A stretch of DNA of 64,000 bases from Brassica napus (Eukaryota > Streptophyta > Magnoliopsida > Brassicales > Brassicaceae). This document shows positions 11,156 through 20,903 of this stretch, piece after piece. The stretch is taken from positions 18,307,389 to 18,371,388 of the forward strand of contig NC_063436.1 in assembly GCF_020379485.1 (NCBI RefSeq). Reading direction: 5' to 3'. The stretch's first letter is position 1. The number at the start of each line of letters is the position of its first letter. The translations under genes and the position numbers were made by a program. The notes beneath the pieces were generated by a model that was given only the letters and a program-made list of their open reading frames with translations, was not told the DNA's origin and did not search any database.

Positions 11156-11898
11156 TCAGAGAAACATTCGGACGATGGCTCTGGTTACATCACAGATCTT
11201 GACCATTTTCTGGGTCAAATCGGTTAAAGGAGATTGGTCTTTGGGAAACCCTCCTTCGCAGACGGAGGCTTCAAGGCCAGCGTCGACAATTGCATCCTCG
11301 GCGAGCTTAGGGTTTCCTTTTATAGCAATAATGGCTGTGTGGACGTCGGCCTCTACGATCGTCTTGTATCTTAGATTACATTCATCCAACACCCGCTTAA
11401 AGCATCGGTTTAGTTTTGTACGCCACGTTGATCTGCCCGATAATCTCTGTCCCAAGCGCCTACAACATTCAACACCAGAGTCTGGTAATTATCGTCAGAA
11501 GTCTTGGGTATAATGAGATGAAACATCCACCTATTACTCTCATAGTACTTGTATGTATATATTTTCGGTTCCAAAATAACTATAAAAATTATATGTTTGT
11601 TTTTAATAGTTTCAGTCTCCAACCGGCTCTGTAATCACCCTATGTAACTTTATATTGTTACAAAATCAAAGCCATAAAATACTACCTGATAAAAAAAGAT
11701 TATGTAAGAGAGACCTTGATTTTGTCGACGAGGATGAGACCGAGGCCGACGATGTCAGCTGAGGAACTACGTGGATCGGAGTTGAGGAGAGAGAGACAAA
11801 GAGTGTAGTCAGGTGTCTCTTTGCATGTCTACAATATTTCCCACAGTTCTCATCATCATAGCCATCGTCACTATTATCATCATCTTTATCATTTTCAT
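11156..11898 (-). pseudogene. PMEI pseudogene with two frameshifts
   Basis: Two blocks encode a PMEI protein. The first (11898-11715) starts with a hydrophobic signal-like stretch from the ATG at 11898. It then needs a one-base frame change before [14 protein letters not shown], the N-terminal PMEI cysteine hairpin. After an intron (AAG|GTCTCT donor; acceptor TTGTAG at 11460) the second block (11459-11156) begins in frame with ALGTEIIGQIN. It hits a stop at 11397-11399, caused by one extra T in a CTTTAAG context. Removing that base from consideration, the downstream frame continues LDECNLRYKTIVEADV to a normal C-terminus. Two independent breaks make inactivity likely. The 3' half stays open for 99 codons. 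Confidence 0.8.
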
Positions 11899-12567
11899 CT
11901 TTTAAAATCTTTGGAACTTCAGATGTATAGTTAATGAATCTTCCTAATCGCAGAAGTGTATATATATATATATATGTTTTCGGTGAGACTAGTTATGATT
12001 ATGAATCTTATTATCCTAAAACATTTTTTTTTTGCTTCGATAGTATAAAATACAAGTAGTTTTTGAAGTTAAGTTTGAAGTTTTGCTTTTGGAAAATAAC
12101 ACCTTTAAATTTTAAAATTAGAATTTTGAAAATTTCATAATAGAATGTATTTTTGGAGATGTTCTTATGTTGATGTGTGTTGTTTGCCCACGCACATAAT
12201 TAGTTTATAGTTTTGTATTTAAAAACATTGTGGTGACTTGTTTCTTAAGTCTTTGGGGACCTATATAATGTTGCTATGAAGCAAATTAGTACCAAAGAAT
12301 AAAGATAGTGCATGAAAATAAAACAGACTAACATCTTGATAGAAAAAAATAAAGATAGTGCATTAAACTTATCACTAGTAAAAATGTCAAAATACAAAAG
12401 AAGAAAAGACCACAGAGTTTGAGTTGATCAAGATTCAAGAGTAATACGATCTTAGTGCAAGGGATGTGAAAGCTCCAGAACAAAGAAGAGATAAATATTG
12501 AGTATTGCAGATTGACTGAAAAATGAAAATAATGTAATTGTTCATATTCTTTTTTTCCCCTTTGGTC
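11899..12567. other. Intergenic
   Basis: AT-rich flank with a (TA)n run near 11956-11975 and a repeated word AATAAAGATAGTGCAT (about 12298 and 12347). No gene seen. Confidence 0.45.
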
Positions 12568-13196
12568 TCATTGCTTGATTTGGGCTAAGCTTGGAACATA
12601 TGAGCACCCAAATAGACGATGATATTCTACAGATTCTCCGAGATCTACTTGTCTGAAATATCCACCCTCTCCAATGACATAAGCTATGTTGCGAGTGAAA
12701 CGCATATCTGTGTCTTTATCAAAAACCACGACGACTCTCTTCTCTTGGTCAAGGAAGAAACTTCCTTGTGACATTCCAAACTGAAAATCTAAGAATGGTT
12801 CCATATTCACTGCTAAGAACAACTTGTTCCACGAAACCTCTTCAGGCTCAATCTTGGTTGTAACCCAAATATCCATACGCAACAAGTAATCAACCTGAAA
12901 TAACACGGCAAGCTGCTCCTCTCGAACACTGGAAAGAGTTACCGTACATTCAAACCCAGTGTGAAAGGGCAGGCTAAGACGCGGACCAAATCTTTCGGTT
13001 GTAAAGTCGAAACAAATAAGGAAATCAGCAACCTCGAATGGTTCTCCAACTGCTGGTTTAGCTGGATACCTTTCTCGAGAAAACCAATAAGTATTTCCCT
13101 TGAGAGACACGCCACGTGCATAAAAATCTATATGCCAGTCGGAAGCGACATCAAGAACCCTCCACGAATTAGAGCTTAAGTCGTAGATTTCATATG
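12568..13196 (-). pseudogene. F-box-associated (FBA) domain fragment, lacks F-box
   Basis: The frame is open from about 13196 to the stop at 12568. It covers only the C-terminal two-thirds of an F-box/FBA_1 protein: SYEIYDLSSNSWRVLD, then RGVSLKGNTYWF, a FDFTTERFG.LSLPF block, SSVREEQLAVLFQ, and a DIWVTTKIEPEEVSWNKLF block. These are the characteristic FBA motifs and closely parallel the intact gene at 57805-58989. The N-terminal F-box that would bind SKP1 is absent. Upstream DNA is A-rich with no continuing exon. The internal ATG at 13110 could give a 180-residue protein but is probably not a native start. Most likely a 5'-truncated duplicate. Confidence 0.82.
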
Positions 13197-13199
13197 ATA

Positions 13200-14457
13200 C
13201 AACAGTACATCAATTATCTTGCATCAAAAAAAAAAAGGAAGGAAATTTACTTTAAACACACACACAAAACGATAATCTTTTCTTTTTAAACAATAGATTA
13301 TTCGAAATGAGAAATTCTCTATGTTGTTGTTGTTGTTATTGTTCGTGTGAATGTGTTTTGTCTATACGGAAGAAGTGGGTTTTTAAATCTTTTTCGAAAT
13401 TAAATAATGACATAAACGTGTGCCATTGATTCATACAATTATTTTGAATACATTTCGGTTTCAATTGGTGGCTACAGGAAAAAAAATGATGATGAATTTG
13501 TTGTTCTTCAAAATTGATACCAATTAAGTTAGATTTTTTTTGTCAAATTAAAAACACATGGACCCTACTACTTTCCTCTAGTTCCTCATATATTGATGAA
13601 TTAATGAAAAAGTATTTTTCTCTTCTAAAATTGATAAGAATGTCTGTTCCTCCATATCTTGTTCTATTTTTCAATTCATTTCCTTCTATGAAATTTTGTT
13701 CAATTTTTTTATATTCATTTCATTCATTTTCATTGTCACCAATTGAAGCCTACGAAAGTCAATTTTGTTATTAACAAGAATATTTACGATTTATTTAATT
13801 AAATAAACCAATTAGTTGATCTGTTTTTTCCTAATGATCTTGAATCTGGTTGCTCTTCCCTAAAATTGTTAATTTGTTTCTTGAACATTATGAACTTAAA
13901 TCAGAAAACAAATTTGGATTTTCTAATGCCGTTTTTGATATTTCACTTCAAAATATACCATGGCCAAGTTTCAATTGCGATTTCATGATTACATTGTTGT
14001 CTTTTCATATGTGTTCGTTCCCTTGTTGCTTCCAAAACATTTGTATCTTCATGCTCAAGATGCAAACAACGAGATGGAGATTAGAAATTGCTTTTAAATC
14101 CATGAAATGTAAGTTATGAATCTCCGGTTACCTAATGTGGGGCAGTTCTTGTACATTTCAAACTTTAGTTTGAACCTCAAATATGAATTCTAAATTGCAA
14201 TTCATGATACCTCCCTTCAAAAGTTTCTTCTAGTTGTTGTCAAAGATCTTTGACTTTCTATAATCTCAATTATAAGGCAATACTATAACATTTTTAATGC
14301 TCTCAGCTAGCTTTTTCTTAAATAGTTAACTGTTGAATTTTAAAGTGAGAGTAGTGACATGAGTATTTCTATATTTGTAAACCAAATCAACAGTATTATT
14401 TGATTCCAAATATGTTCATGATGAGCATTATTATTGGCTACGAATTCAATATTAAAT
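13200..14457. other. Intergenic or undetected intron/leader of the RRM gene
   Basis: T-rich DNA with no convincing coding exon. If the RRM gene at 14.5 kb has a 5' exon it would lie here, but I could not identify one. The segment 14368-14430 resembles 17985-18050 (shared ATCAACAGTATTA and TTTGATTCCAAATATGTT). Confidence 0.4.
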
Positions 14458-14525
14458 ATTAAATATTAGAATGTCGTCGCATTGATAGACGAAAGAAACA
14501 ATACGACGACGTTCTAATATTTAAT
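14458..14525. repeat. Near-perfect 27-bp inverted repeat with 14-bp loop
   Basis: Left arm 14458-14484 (ATTAAATATTAGAATGTCGT..) and right arm 14499-14525 are reverse complements with two transition mismatches. The loop is 14485-14498. The arm centre GTCGTCG is GC-rich against an AT-rich background. Alternatives: a miniature foldback element, or a precursor-like hairpin just upstream of the RRM gene. Confidence 0.85.
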
Positions 14526-14548
14526 TATTTTTTATTTTTCCTTTCAAG

Positions 14549-15309
14549 CACGGGGACATTGCTATCATCCACTATCGTTTAGAGAAAGTCAATGGTGAAG
14601 TTGAGGCTTTGAAGGAAAAAACAAAGCATGCAAAATCAAAGTTCAAAGCAACTGATTCTGATGGGGGATCCAGAACAATTGGGTCATATAGCAGCAGCTC
14701 TGAAGATTCTGCTCCACAACAAAAGGAGGATGTAGAGGTGAAGAAGACACTGCGGGAGTTGCTAGAACCTGCCAGGATGCATCAGCTAGAAGTGCAGAGA
14801 AGAAGAACATTACACTTGTCGAATTTGTCCTATGATGTGACCGAAGATGACATGTAAGTACGTTTTATTTCAATATTCTTCTTTTTTGTTCTAGTTGTTT
14901 GATTAAAATTTATTTTATTTTTTGCAGAATGAACTTTTTCAGTGGAATTGGTGGGTCCATGGACGTTAGGATTCCTTTGGGCCAAGACGGGAAATGTCGA
15001 GGCTTTGCGTTTGTCGAGTTTGATTATCCAAGATCATCTGAAGAGGTAAAACTGTTTGTTTTTTCTTTGGTGCTTTTGTTATATTAATCATGATTGATTT
15101 GATATTTTTTATTTTGTTATATGCAGGGATTGAAACTGCACCTTAAGCCAATGCTAAAGCGTTCTGTTCGTATTAGCATTGCACATCCTCGGGCTGCTGG
15201 TGTTGGTCGTGGTCGTGGTGCTCCTGGTGTTGGTCGTGGTCATGGTGTTCCTGGTGTTGGTCATGGTCGTGGTGCTCCTGGTGTTGGTCGTGGTCGTGGT
15301 GGTCGTTAG
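14549..15309 (+). CDS. Nucleolin-like RNA-binding protein, 5'-incomplete (RRM + RG-repeat tail)
   Basis: Three exon segments join in frame: about 14549-14853, 14928-15045 and 15127-15309. The first carries a coiled-coil-like [17 protein letters not shown] stretch, an acidic Ser-rich linker ([11 protein letters not shown]) and RNP2-like [10 protein letters not shown]. The second carries [16 protein letters not shown] and RNP1 CRGFAFVEF. The third ends the RRM ([13 protein letters not shown]), then four nine-residue [13 protein letters not shown] repeats (27-bp units, 15199-15306). RRM plus RGG/RG tail is the layout of plant nucleolin-like proteins that bind pre-rRNA in the nucleolus. No ATG opens the first segment (TTG at 14609). 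A TTTCAAG acceptor precedes it, so an upstream exon is missing or undetected. It may be a truncated or chimeric copy. Confidence 0.7.
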
Positions 15310-16013
15310 TCGTGAACAACATGGAACTTACTGTTCATATATTGGCACAGTCTTATTAGATTTTCGCTTTTTACCTGTCAGGACTTTGATCAAGGTTTTA
15401 CTTTCACATTTTACATTTGTATTCTCTGTACATCGAGGGATCTTTTCTTCCAACTATTGAAACATCATTTTCTGTTTATTTTCTCTGCCTTTTGTTTAAA
15501 CATACATATATAGTTAACAGTTATATATCTAAACAGAAAACGACAATAACTTGGTTTGAGATATTAGTCCAGATAACTTGCATAATATATGGGATTATAT
15601 GTATAGAAATGTGTAGATTGTAATGTATTTGTTCTACTATAACATTTGTGATAGAAATACATATAATAACACAATATCTTCTGCCGGTCAACACCAAGCA
15701 AACACAAACTTGTAGAGCTCATCAGGTGAAATGGGCGGTGAAAACATGTTCTCCATTGAACCAGACCATAGGACCAATACTGCTTAGAGATGCCCTATAG
15801 TTGATAGAGAGGAAAAGATGTGTTAAGAGATTGCAACTTCTTTTAATGATACAATGGTTTTTTTATTTTGTTTTTACCAGGAGATGCAATAACACTTGCA
15901 TGGGTGTCTTTCCATGTATATACCGGTTTTAACCGGGAACAAATATGTTGTAACCGAGTTCCTTTTGTGTGGTTTGGTTGCAGGTTCTCATATCTGGTTC
16001 AGTTGATAGTTTG
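15310..16013. other. 3' flank of RRM gene, no gene seen
   Basis: Putative 3'UTR and intergenic DNA. The frame at 15868-16131 runs through the TRIM relic and is not a gene. Confidence 0.45.
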
Positions 16014-16290
16014 GATACTATCGATGTGGGACACTTTATATCTAATACCCCTTGAGATGATGACTTCTTTGGGCGTCAATTTCGGAATGCTCGGACAAAG
16101 ATGTGCCAACTTTGAACCAGATCGACATTGATCATGTTGGACTGCATGAATCGGGCTCTGATACCATGTTAAGCTAGATGGACTTCCAATCTAAAACCAA
16201 TTGGTGATAAGTGGATTAACCCATCTATCTTATATATTACTTATGATCCTTTCCAACTACCGATGGAAAACACTTTGTTTCTAATAGAAA
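16014..16290 (-). mobile_element. TRIM-type LTR retrotransposon relic
   Basis: GGCTCTGATACCA at 16154-16166 is, on the minus strand, TGGTATCAGAGCC, the primer-binding site for initiator Met-tRNA. Directly beside it at 16167 begins TGTTAAGCTAG, the inner edge of a minus-orientation 5' LTR running to about 16290. On the other side a ~118-bp internal domain (16049-16166) ends in a purine tract on the minus strand (TCTCAAGGGG). Next to that is a piece of the 3' LTR (ATCGATGTGGGACACTTTAT) matching the decayed CCGATGGAAAACACTTTG in the right LTR. The very short internal domain with no coding is diagnostic of terminal-repeat retrotransposons in miniature. Confidence 0.75.
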
Positions 16291-16409
16291 CAAGATCATA
16301 TTGACTATGAATATATTTTTATTATATAAGTTGCGACACCAAGAGTAAATGACATCTTAATAGTTTTTTTGTTTGTTACCATCATGCAGGTGAATGAAAC
16401 ATAAAAGAA

Positions 16410-16973
16410 TCAAGACGTCAAAACGTTGGAGAAACCGCTACCAATGTTGCACATTTTCTCAAACACCGAATTGCGTATAGAATAAGCACCCAAGTTTTTC
16501 AGATCTTTAAGGTCAGCCTCGCACGAAGATATGATATCCAACGCTTTAGAAGCTGCCTGAGGTACTAGCGCGTAGGATTTAGACCTCGCAAACACTTGAG
16601 CTCCCTCGATCGCTGTAACGGCTAATTCATAATCTATCACACAAATCTCATATGTGTTTTTGAGATACGGATCAGTCGTTGTTGCCGCCGCTAACTCTTT
16701 CATCGCCGACAGATTCATATTGCCAAACACTCGCGTCTTTTCGAGGACCATATCGACAAGACCACCTAGGTCGAGGGCTACCGTTATAGCATAAGAGGTT
16801 TGCCAGACGCAGAAAGTAATGTTATCAATTGGCGGTTTTGCGCAGAGTTGGTTAAGTAGTTCCGTTGTGACTTTGTCACTCGGAGAAAAAGATGAAGACT
16901 GAGGGGTGATTGTTAGGATAACGAGAAGAGGAAGGACTGAAAACACGTTTCTTGTGACGCAAGAGAAAGCCAT
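16410..16973 (-). CDS. PMEI family protein
   Basis: 187 codons in one exon, taking the ATG at 16973; the open frame continues upstream to 17042 but only from a TTG. Residues 1-29 are a signal peptide (NVFSVLPLLVILTIT core). The PMEI cysteines are C44/C55 and C111/C151, with an additional C175. An NIT sequon starts at residue 51. Secreted to the apoplast, the family inhibits pectin methylesterases or invertases, tuning wall stiffness or sucrose cleavage. It is only weakly similar to the copy at 9.7 kb. A TATATAAT box lies about 75-85 bp upstream. It is probably functional, having no breaks. Confidence 0.88.
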   Translation of the reverse strand: MAFSCVTRNVFSVLPLLVILTITPQSSSFSPSDKVTTELLNQLCAKPPIDNITFCVWQTSYAITVALDLGGLVDMVLEKTRVFGNMNLSAMKELAAATTTDPYLKNTYEICVIDYELAVTAIEGAQVFARSKSYALVPQAASKALDIISSCEADLKDLKNLGAYSIRNSVFEKMCNIGSGFSNVLTS

Positions 16974-17044
16974 TGCCTTGAGTGTGCAAGAAGCGGCTAT
17001 GTGGTTTCTTAGATTTGAGGAGTGCTTGCTCCTAATTAGCAATT

Positions 17045-17055
17045 AAATTATATAG
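17045..17055 (-). promoter_or_regulatory. TATA box of second PMEI gene
   Basis: Minus-strand TCTATATAATT lies upstream of the ATG at 16973, suitable as core promoter. Confidence 0.45.
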
Positions 17056-17059
17056 AAGA

Positions 17060-17415
17060 TACTTTCCTCTCTTTCTCTCTATTGTTTAGGAATGTCCACA
17101 TTATTAAGAAAAAGATCACATGAAAACTGTATCCATTGACTTGATTACTCAACACATTTTAAGCTTAGTGATTTTTAATAAAATGCAATTTTATAACAAA
17201 ATTATCAAGAAGTATCCAAATTAGCTATTGCTTACTAATGATTTCACCTTAATTTTCTCCACTTTTTTCTTGTGGTATTAATTTTATATAATTCTCTTTT
17301 CAATAAGCAGGATGAGATTTTTGTGTGTATCACCAATTAAAATAGATTTTAGGTTGTTGAATTTTTTCAGAGATTGCAAAAGTGACTAATACGAAACATT
17401 TATTTTGATTTAAGC
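17060..17415. other. Intergenic
   Basis: AT-rich promoter-side flank of the second PMEI gene. No feature recognised up to the SINE. Confidence 0.45.
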
Positions 17416-17430
17416 AAATAGGTATAGTTG

Positions 17431-17725
17431 TCTATGTATTGGTTTAAAGGTTTAAAGGCTTCTACACCCAGGTCTGGGGTTCAATTCCCGAAAAATGCAA
17501 ATTATGCAGAAAATTAGAAAAAATGCTTACAAGAGATCTCCAGCATGGCGCAAGGAGTACCGTTAGCATGGCACAAGGAGTACCGTTAGGAATGGATCTC
17601 ATAGGGCTACTCAGGATGATGCAGTCAGGCGTGAATCCTCATAAGGCACGTAGAATTGTCGGTAATATCGTCTATATATGTAATGTTTTTCATAATTTGT
17701 AATAACATAATTAACCAGATAAAAA
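17431..17725 (+). mobile_element. tRNA-derived SINE with 15-bp target duplication
   Basis: The duplicated host word AAATAGGTATAGTTG is at 17416-17430 and 17726-17740. Just inside the left end is a tRNA-like promoter: a GGTTTAAAGG-type A-box region followed by the B box GGTTCAATTCC near 17480. The right end is A-rich. The body has a 23-bp internal duplication (GCATGGCGCAAGGAGTACCG near 17542 and its near copy 23 bp later). Length ~295 bp and structure fit a pol III-transcribed SINE. The perfect duplication indicates a fairly young insertion. Confidence 0.88.
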
Positions 17726-17740
17726 AAATAGGTATAGTTG

Positions 17741-18758
17741 AAAATAAAAATAGTTACTAAATGAAAAATAATACTTACTACAGTAGTTTTATTTTATTAT
17801 CAAATACTCCTATTTGGCATGTTTATCTTGGTGATGTGAATGAAACGTTGACCCGGTTTTGTTCCTTTTAGTGATCTGATGACTAAAGTTTTTTTATGAC
17901 AAAATTTAGTTTAAAGTGTGAAAGAAATCACGCAATTATTTTTTATTTTTTCATTCTTAGTGCGACAGCTGAATTGACCAGTGTCTTTCTAGATTTGTAC
18001 ATCAACAGTATTATACTATTATTTGATTCCAAATATGTTGATGATTAACAGAAGCATAACAGGGATATAAGGAAACATAGCTGGTCGGGAATTACTGAAC
18101 CAAATGACCATATTATGAAAAAACCAACAAAAATCAATCAAATAGTGAAGTCATATTAGATTGTACTTGGTTTTCTCTACCAGATTTGATTATGAAGAAA
18201 GTTATGCTATTTAACGAGGGTAACATATCATAGTCACTGAGAACTCTAATAATTCAAATTATATAATTGATATTTCATGGTTTTATAATTGTATATACAT
18301 AAGAATGTGACCAACCAATTCATGAAGATATATGTATCAAAGGAAGGAGAGATATTTTGAACCATATACAAAGTGAAGACTTACAGATGATATGAAATTC
18401 AAGAAATGGAGATGCAGATTAGGGAAAAGATGGCCTCAAAGGCCTAAAGAGAACGTAAGGTTTTGTTGTGAAGTATTTATTATCTTGCTTAGAAACCTTT
18501 ATAACATGTTACAATCTCTGGTGATTATATTCATTATGCAATACGTAAGAATTAGGCATCAAAGTTGTCATTCTGAATCTCAAGTCTCAACAAGAATACG
18601 ATTGTGCAATAATTTTTTTTTTTTAAAAATACTACTGATATAGAAATGGGAAACGAAAACACAGTGTTTTTAAGTTTCATGAAGGCTAGCAAGAAAAGCA
18701 TCATAAGTTCTTAATAAGGGGAGAAAAAAAGGAGATCTTACCAATTCTTCCATCAACA
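17741..18758. other. Intergenic
   Basis: Low-complexity AT-rich DNA. 17985-18050 shares sequence with 14368-14430. The frame 18392-18643 is unrecognised and not supported. Confidence 0.45.
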
Positions 18759-20228
18759 TCAAATTGGTATGAGCGATAACCAGCTTCTGCCACACACCAT
18801 GGCGTTAGCAGCTTTAGCATCTATTGAACGAACATACTCAGGAGGCTCTCTTATCTCCGAAACATAAGCATCGTACGAAGTGGCACGTGAGATCGGTATG
18901 GAGAGAATGTCACGAGCTACACGCGAAAGGATTGGATACTTCTGGCTCTCTTCTTTCCACCATTCCAATGCTTTGAAGTCTTTGTTCCACTCCATAACCG
19001 GCTCTTTGAGATAGGAATCAAGTTCTGATTCTTGAAACTCTCTTGAACATCCTCCTTCAAACTTTAGATATTCTTTAAACAACACAAAACCCTCGTATGC
19101 ATCAGGCTTCTCCTTCTCTTCCTCATCACCATAATCTTCATCATCATCTTCTTCTTCTTTTTCAAACTCAGTTGTAGCAACCGGGCATATAGGTTTCTGA
19201 CAGATATCATTAGCTGCATAGCGAGCATACACATCACGTAAATAATCCAAAACAGCCTCAGCTTTTGACCCTTCATCACTGTCAACCATCTTTGAGCAGT
19301 AAAACTCAACGTACTTCATCTTAAACCTAGGATCCAAAACAGAAGCAGCAGCCAAAACAAGAAACATATCATTCCAATACTTATCAAACATCTTCAACAT
19401 CTTCTTGGCCTTTCCAAAAAAGTAATCACCATCACCACCACTATGAACCTCTTCCCTCAACATCACCTCCAATTCCGCAAGAAGGTGGAAGTAGACATTA
19501 GATGTCGAACACTCTCCCTCAAAAATCTCCTCCGCAACCTTATAGATGACACCAGCGAGCTTACAAAAAGTCCGAATCTTAACCCATTCTTCATCAGAAG
19601 GTTTATCATAATCGTCGTAAATCTCGTCTTTCGAAAATGCATCTTCTTTTTGCATATCAACAGCTTGTTGGAGATGATACAGTCTCACATTCCAGTTGGT
19701 CGATGATAAACTTCCCCATCCAACCAACATACGAACGTCCTCGTACAAATGCCAGCTAAACTCGTTGTACATATCGTTAACCATTAAACGGAAAAGATCA
19801 GAACAACAATAGACCACAAAAACCGGTTTGTTAACCGAACTATCCAAACACTTCTTGATAGCATCAACATTCTTTTCGTCAAAGCCGTCACGGTTAGGGA
19901 GTAGTATAGTGGAGACTTTGTTCTCAATCTCGAAATCCTGAACAGCTTTCCTGAAGTGGTAGACGTAGATGTCGTCTAGAGGTATCGAAGCGCCGGTAAG
20001 GAACCCTAAGATCCAGTGCCTGACGGTCCAGTTATCGTCAATGAAATGAGCAGTTAAACAGACGAAATCTCTGGTTGATTCGTTCCTGCTGAGAATCCAT
20101 TCGTATGAGAGTGTAAGCTTCCCTTGAAAGTCCTTGAGAAACTTCTTGGCCTTTATTTTTTGAGCTTCGTGTATCTTAAGAATTTCCTTCCTGATGGTGA
20201 CTGGATTGATCTGAAGCCAGTACGGCAT
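18759..20228 (-). CDS. hAT-transposase-derived protein, catalytically degenerate (copy 1)
   Basis: 489 codons uninterrupted. Features by residue: KLTLSYEWI at 37-45 (position of the canonical D-x-W strand), HFIDDNW 61-67, an YCCSDLFRLMV block at 140-150 replacing the RCxxHxLNL motif, SVLDPRFKMKY at 296-306 (hAT 'LDPRyK'), an acidic run at 355-375, and the C-terminal dimerisation motif YPILSRVARDILSIPIS at 431-447. No BED zinc finger is present. By eye the three catalytic acidic positions are substituted, so cut-and-paste activity is unlikely. The open frame extends upstream to 20303 with acidic residues. A possible first exon (ATG at 20498, MDNSDLASDS) does not join in frame. The sister gene lies directly upstream in tandem. 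Candidate domesticated nuclear protein; role unknown. Confidence 0.8.
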   Translation of the reverse strand: MPYWLQINPVTIRKEILKIHEAQKIKAKKFLKDFQGKLTLSYEWILSRNESTRDFVCLTAHFIDDNWTVRHWILGFLTGASIPLDDIYVYHFRKAVQDFEIENKVSTILLPNRDGFDEKNVDAIKKCLDSSVNKPVFVVYCCSDLFRLMVNDMYNEFSWHLYEDVRMLVGWGSLSSTNWNVRLYHLQQAVDMQKEDAFSKDEIYDDYDKPSDEEWVKIRTFCKLAGVIYKVAEEIFEGECSTSNVYFHLLAELEVMLREEVHSGGDGDYFFGKAKKMLKMFDKYWNDMFLVLAAASVLDPRFKMKYVEFYCSKMVDSDEGSKAEAVLDYLRDVYARYAANDICQKPICPVATTEFEKEEEDDDEDYGDEEEKEKPDAYEGFVLFKEYLKFEGGCSREFQESELDSYLKEPVMEWNKDFKALEWWKEESQKYPILSRVARDILSIPISRATSYDAYVSEIREPPEYVRSIDAKAANAMVCGRSWLSLIPI

Positions 20229-20559
20229 AGCGTTATGAACATCTGTCTCCTCCTCCTCATCGTCGTCCTCAAAATCATACTCGGAATCGTCAGAGTTGAT
20301 TCTTCACCATATCTAACAAAGAAACAGTATCAGAATACTATCATGCATACAGACGAACACTTGATAATAAACCCTAGAAAACTAGGTATTACATCCGTAA
20401 AAAAATCATGAGAAGAGAAAGGCTTTATGGAGACAAAAAGAGATGAAAAGGAAGAAGAGATTAGAACCTGAATCGGATGCGAGGTCACTGTTGTCCATAG
20501 CAAAGGTTGATGTTCTGTCTTCTGTGGGGAGAGACGAAGGAAGAGAGAGAGAGGATTAG

Positions 20560-20903
20560 GGTTAAAATAAAAGACGGTTCCGATTCTCAATGTTTTTTCT
20601 TTCTTTTTTTTTTGAACTTTCCGATTCTCAATGTTAATATCTTTGTTTTTTTTTTAATCATTTTGGCGGGATTGCTAACCACACATACGTGGCGACCAGT
20701 TATTGGATGTTTAGAATTTGGTGTGTTTTACTGTTCTATATACTTAAAAAAACAAATATTATTAAATCTATAAAATATTAGTTTTTCATTTTAGGAATAT
20801 TTTTAGTTAAGCAAACAAAAATAAAAGTCAAGAGAAGCACATTGTACATAGAAAGCGAAATGAAAACAAGAGCTATTGAGTTTTCGTAAAGATAAATAGC
20901 ATT
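20560..20903. other. Spacer between tandem hAT-derived genes
   Basis: T-rich promoter-side DNA of copy 1 and 3' flank of copy 2. No gene. Confidence 0.45.

Noticed and set aside
13850..14119. 89-codon ORF upstream of the RRM gene, possible 5' exon
   Set aside because: Phe/Lys/Asn-rich reading of T-rich DNA; no in-frame splice path to 14549 and no RNA-binding or acidic features.
15868..16131. 87-codon ORF 'MFLPGDAITLAWV...'
   Set aside because: Runs into the TRIM internal domain and partial LTR; not a protein gene.
17416..17520. Possible tRNA gene because of the GGTTCAATTCC B box
   Set aside because: No cloverleaf; flanking duplication and A-rich 3' end show a SINE.
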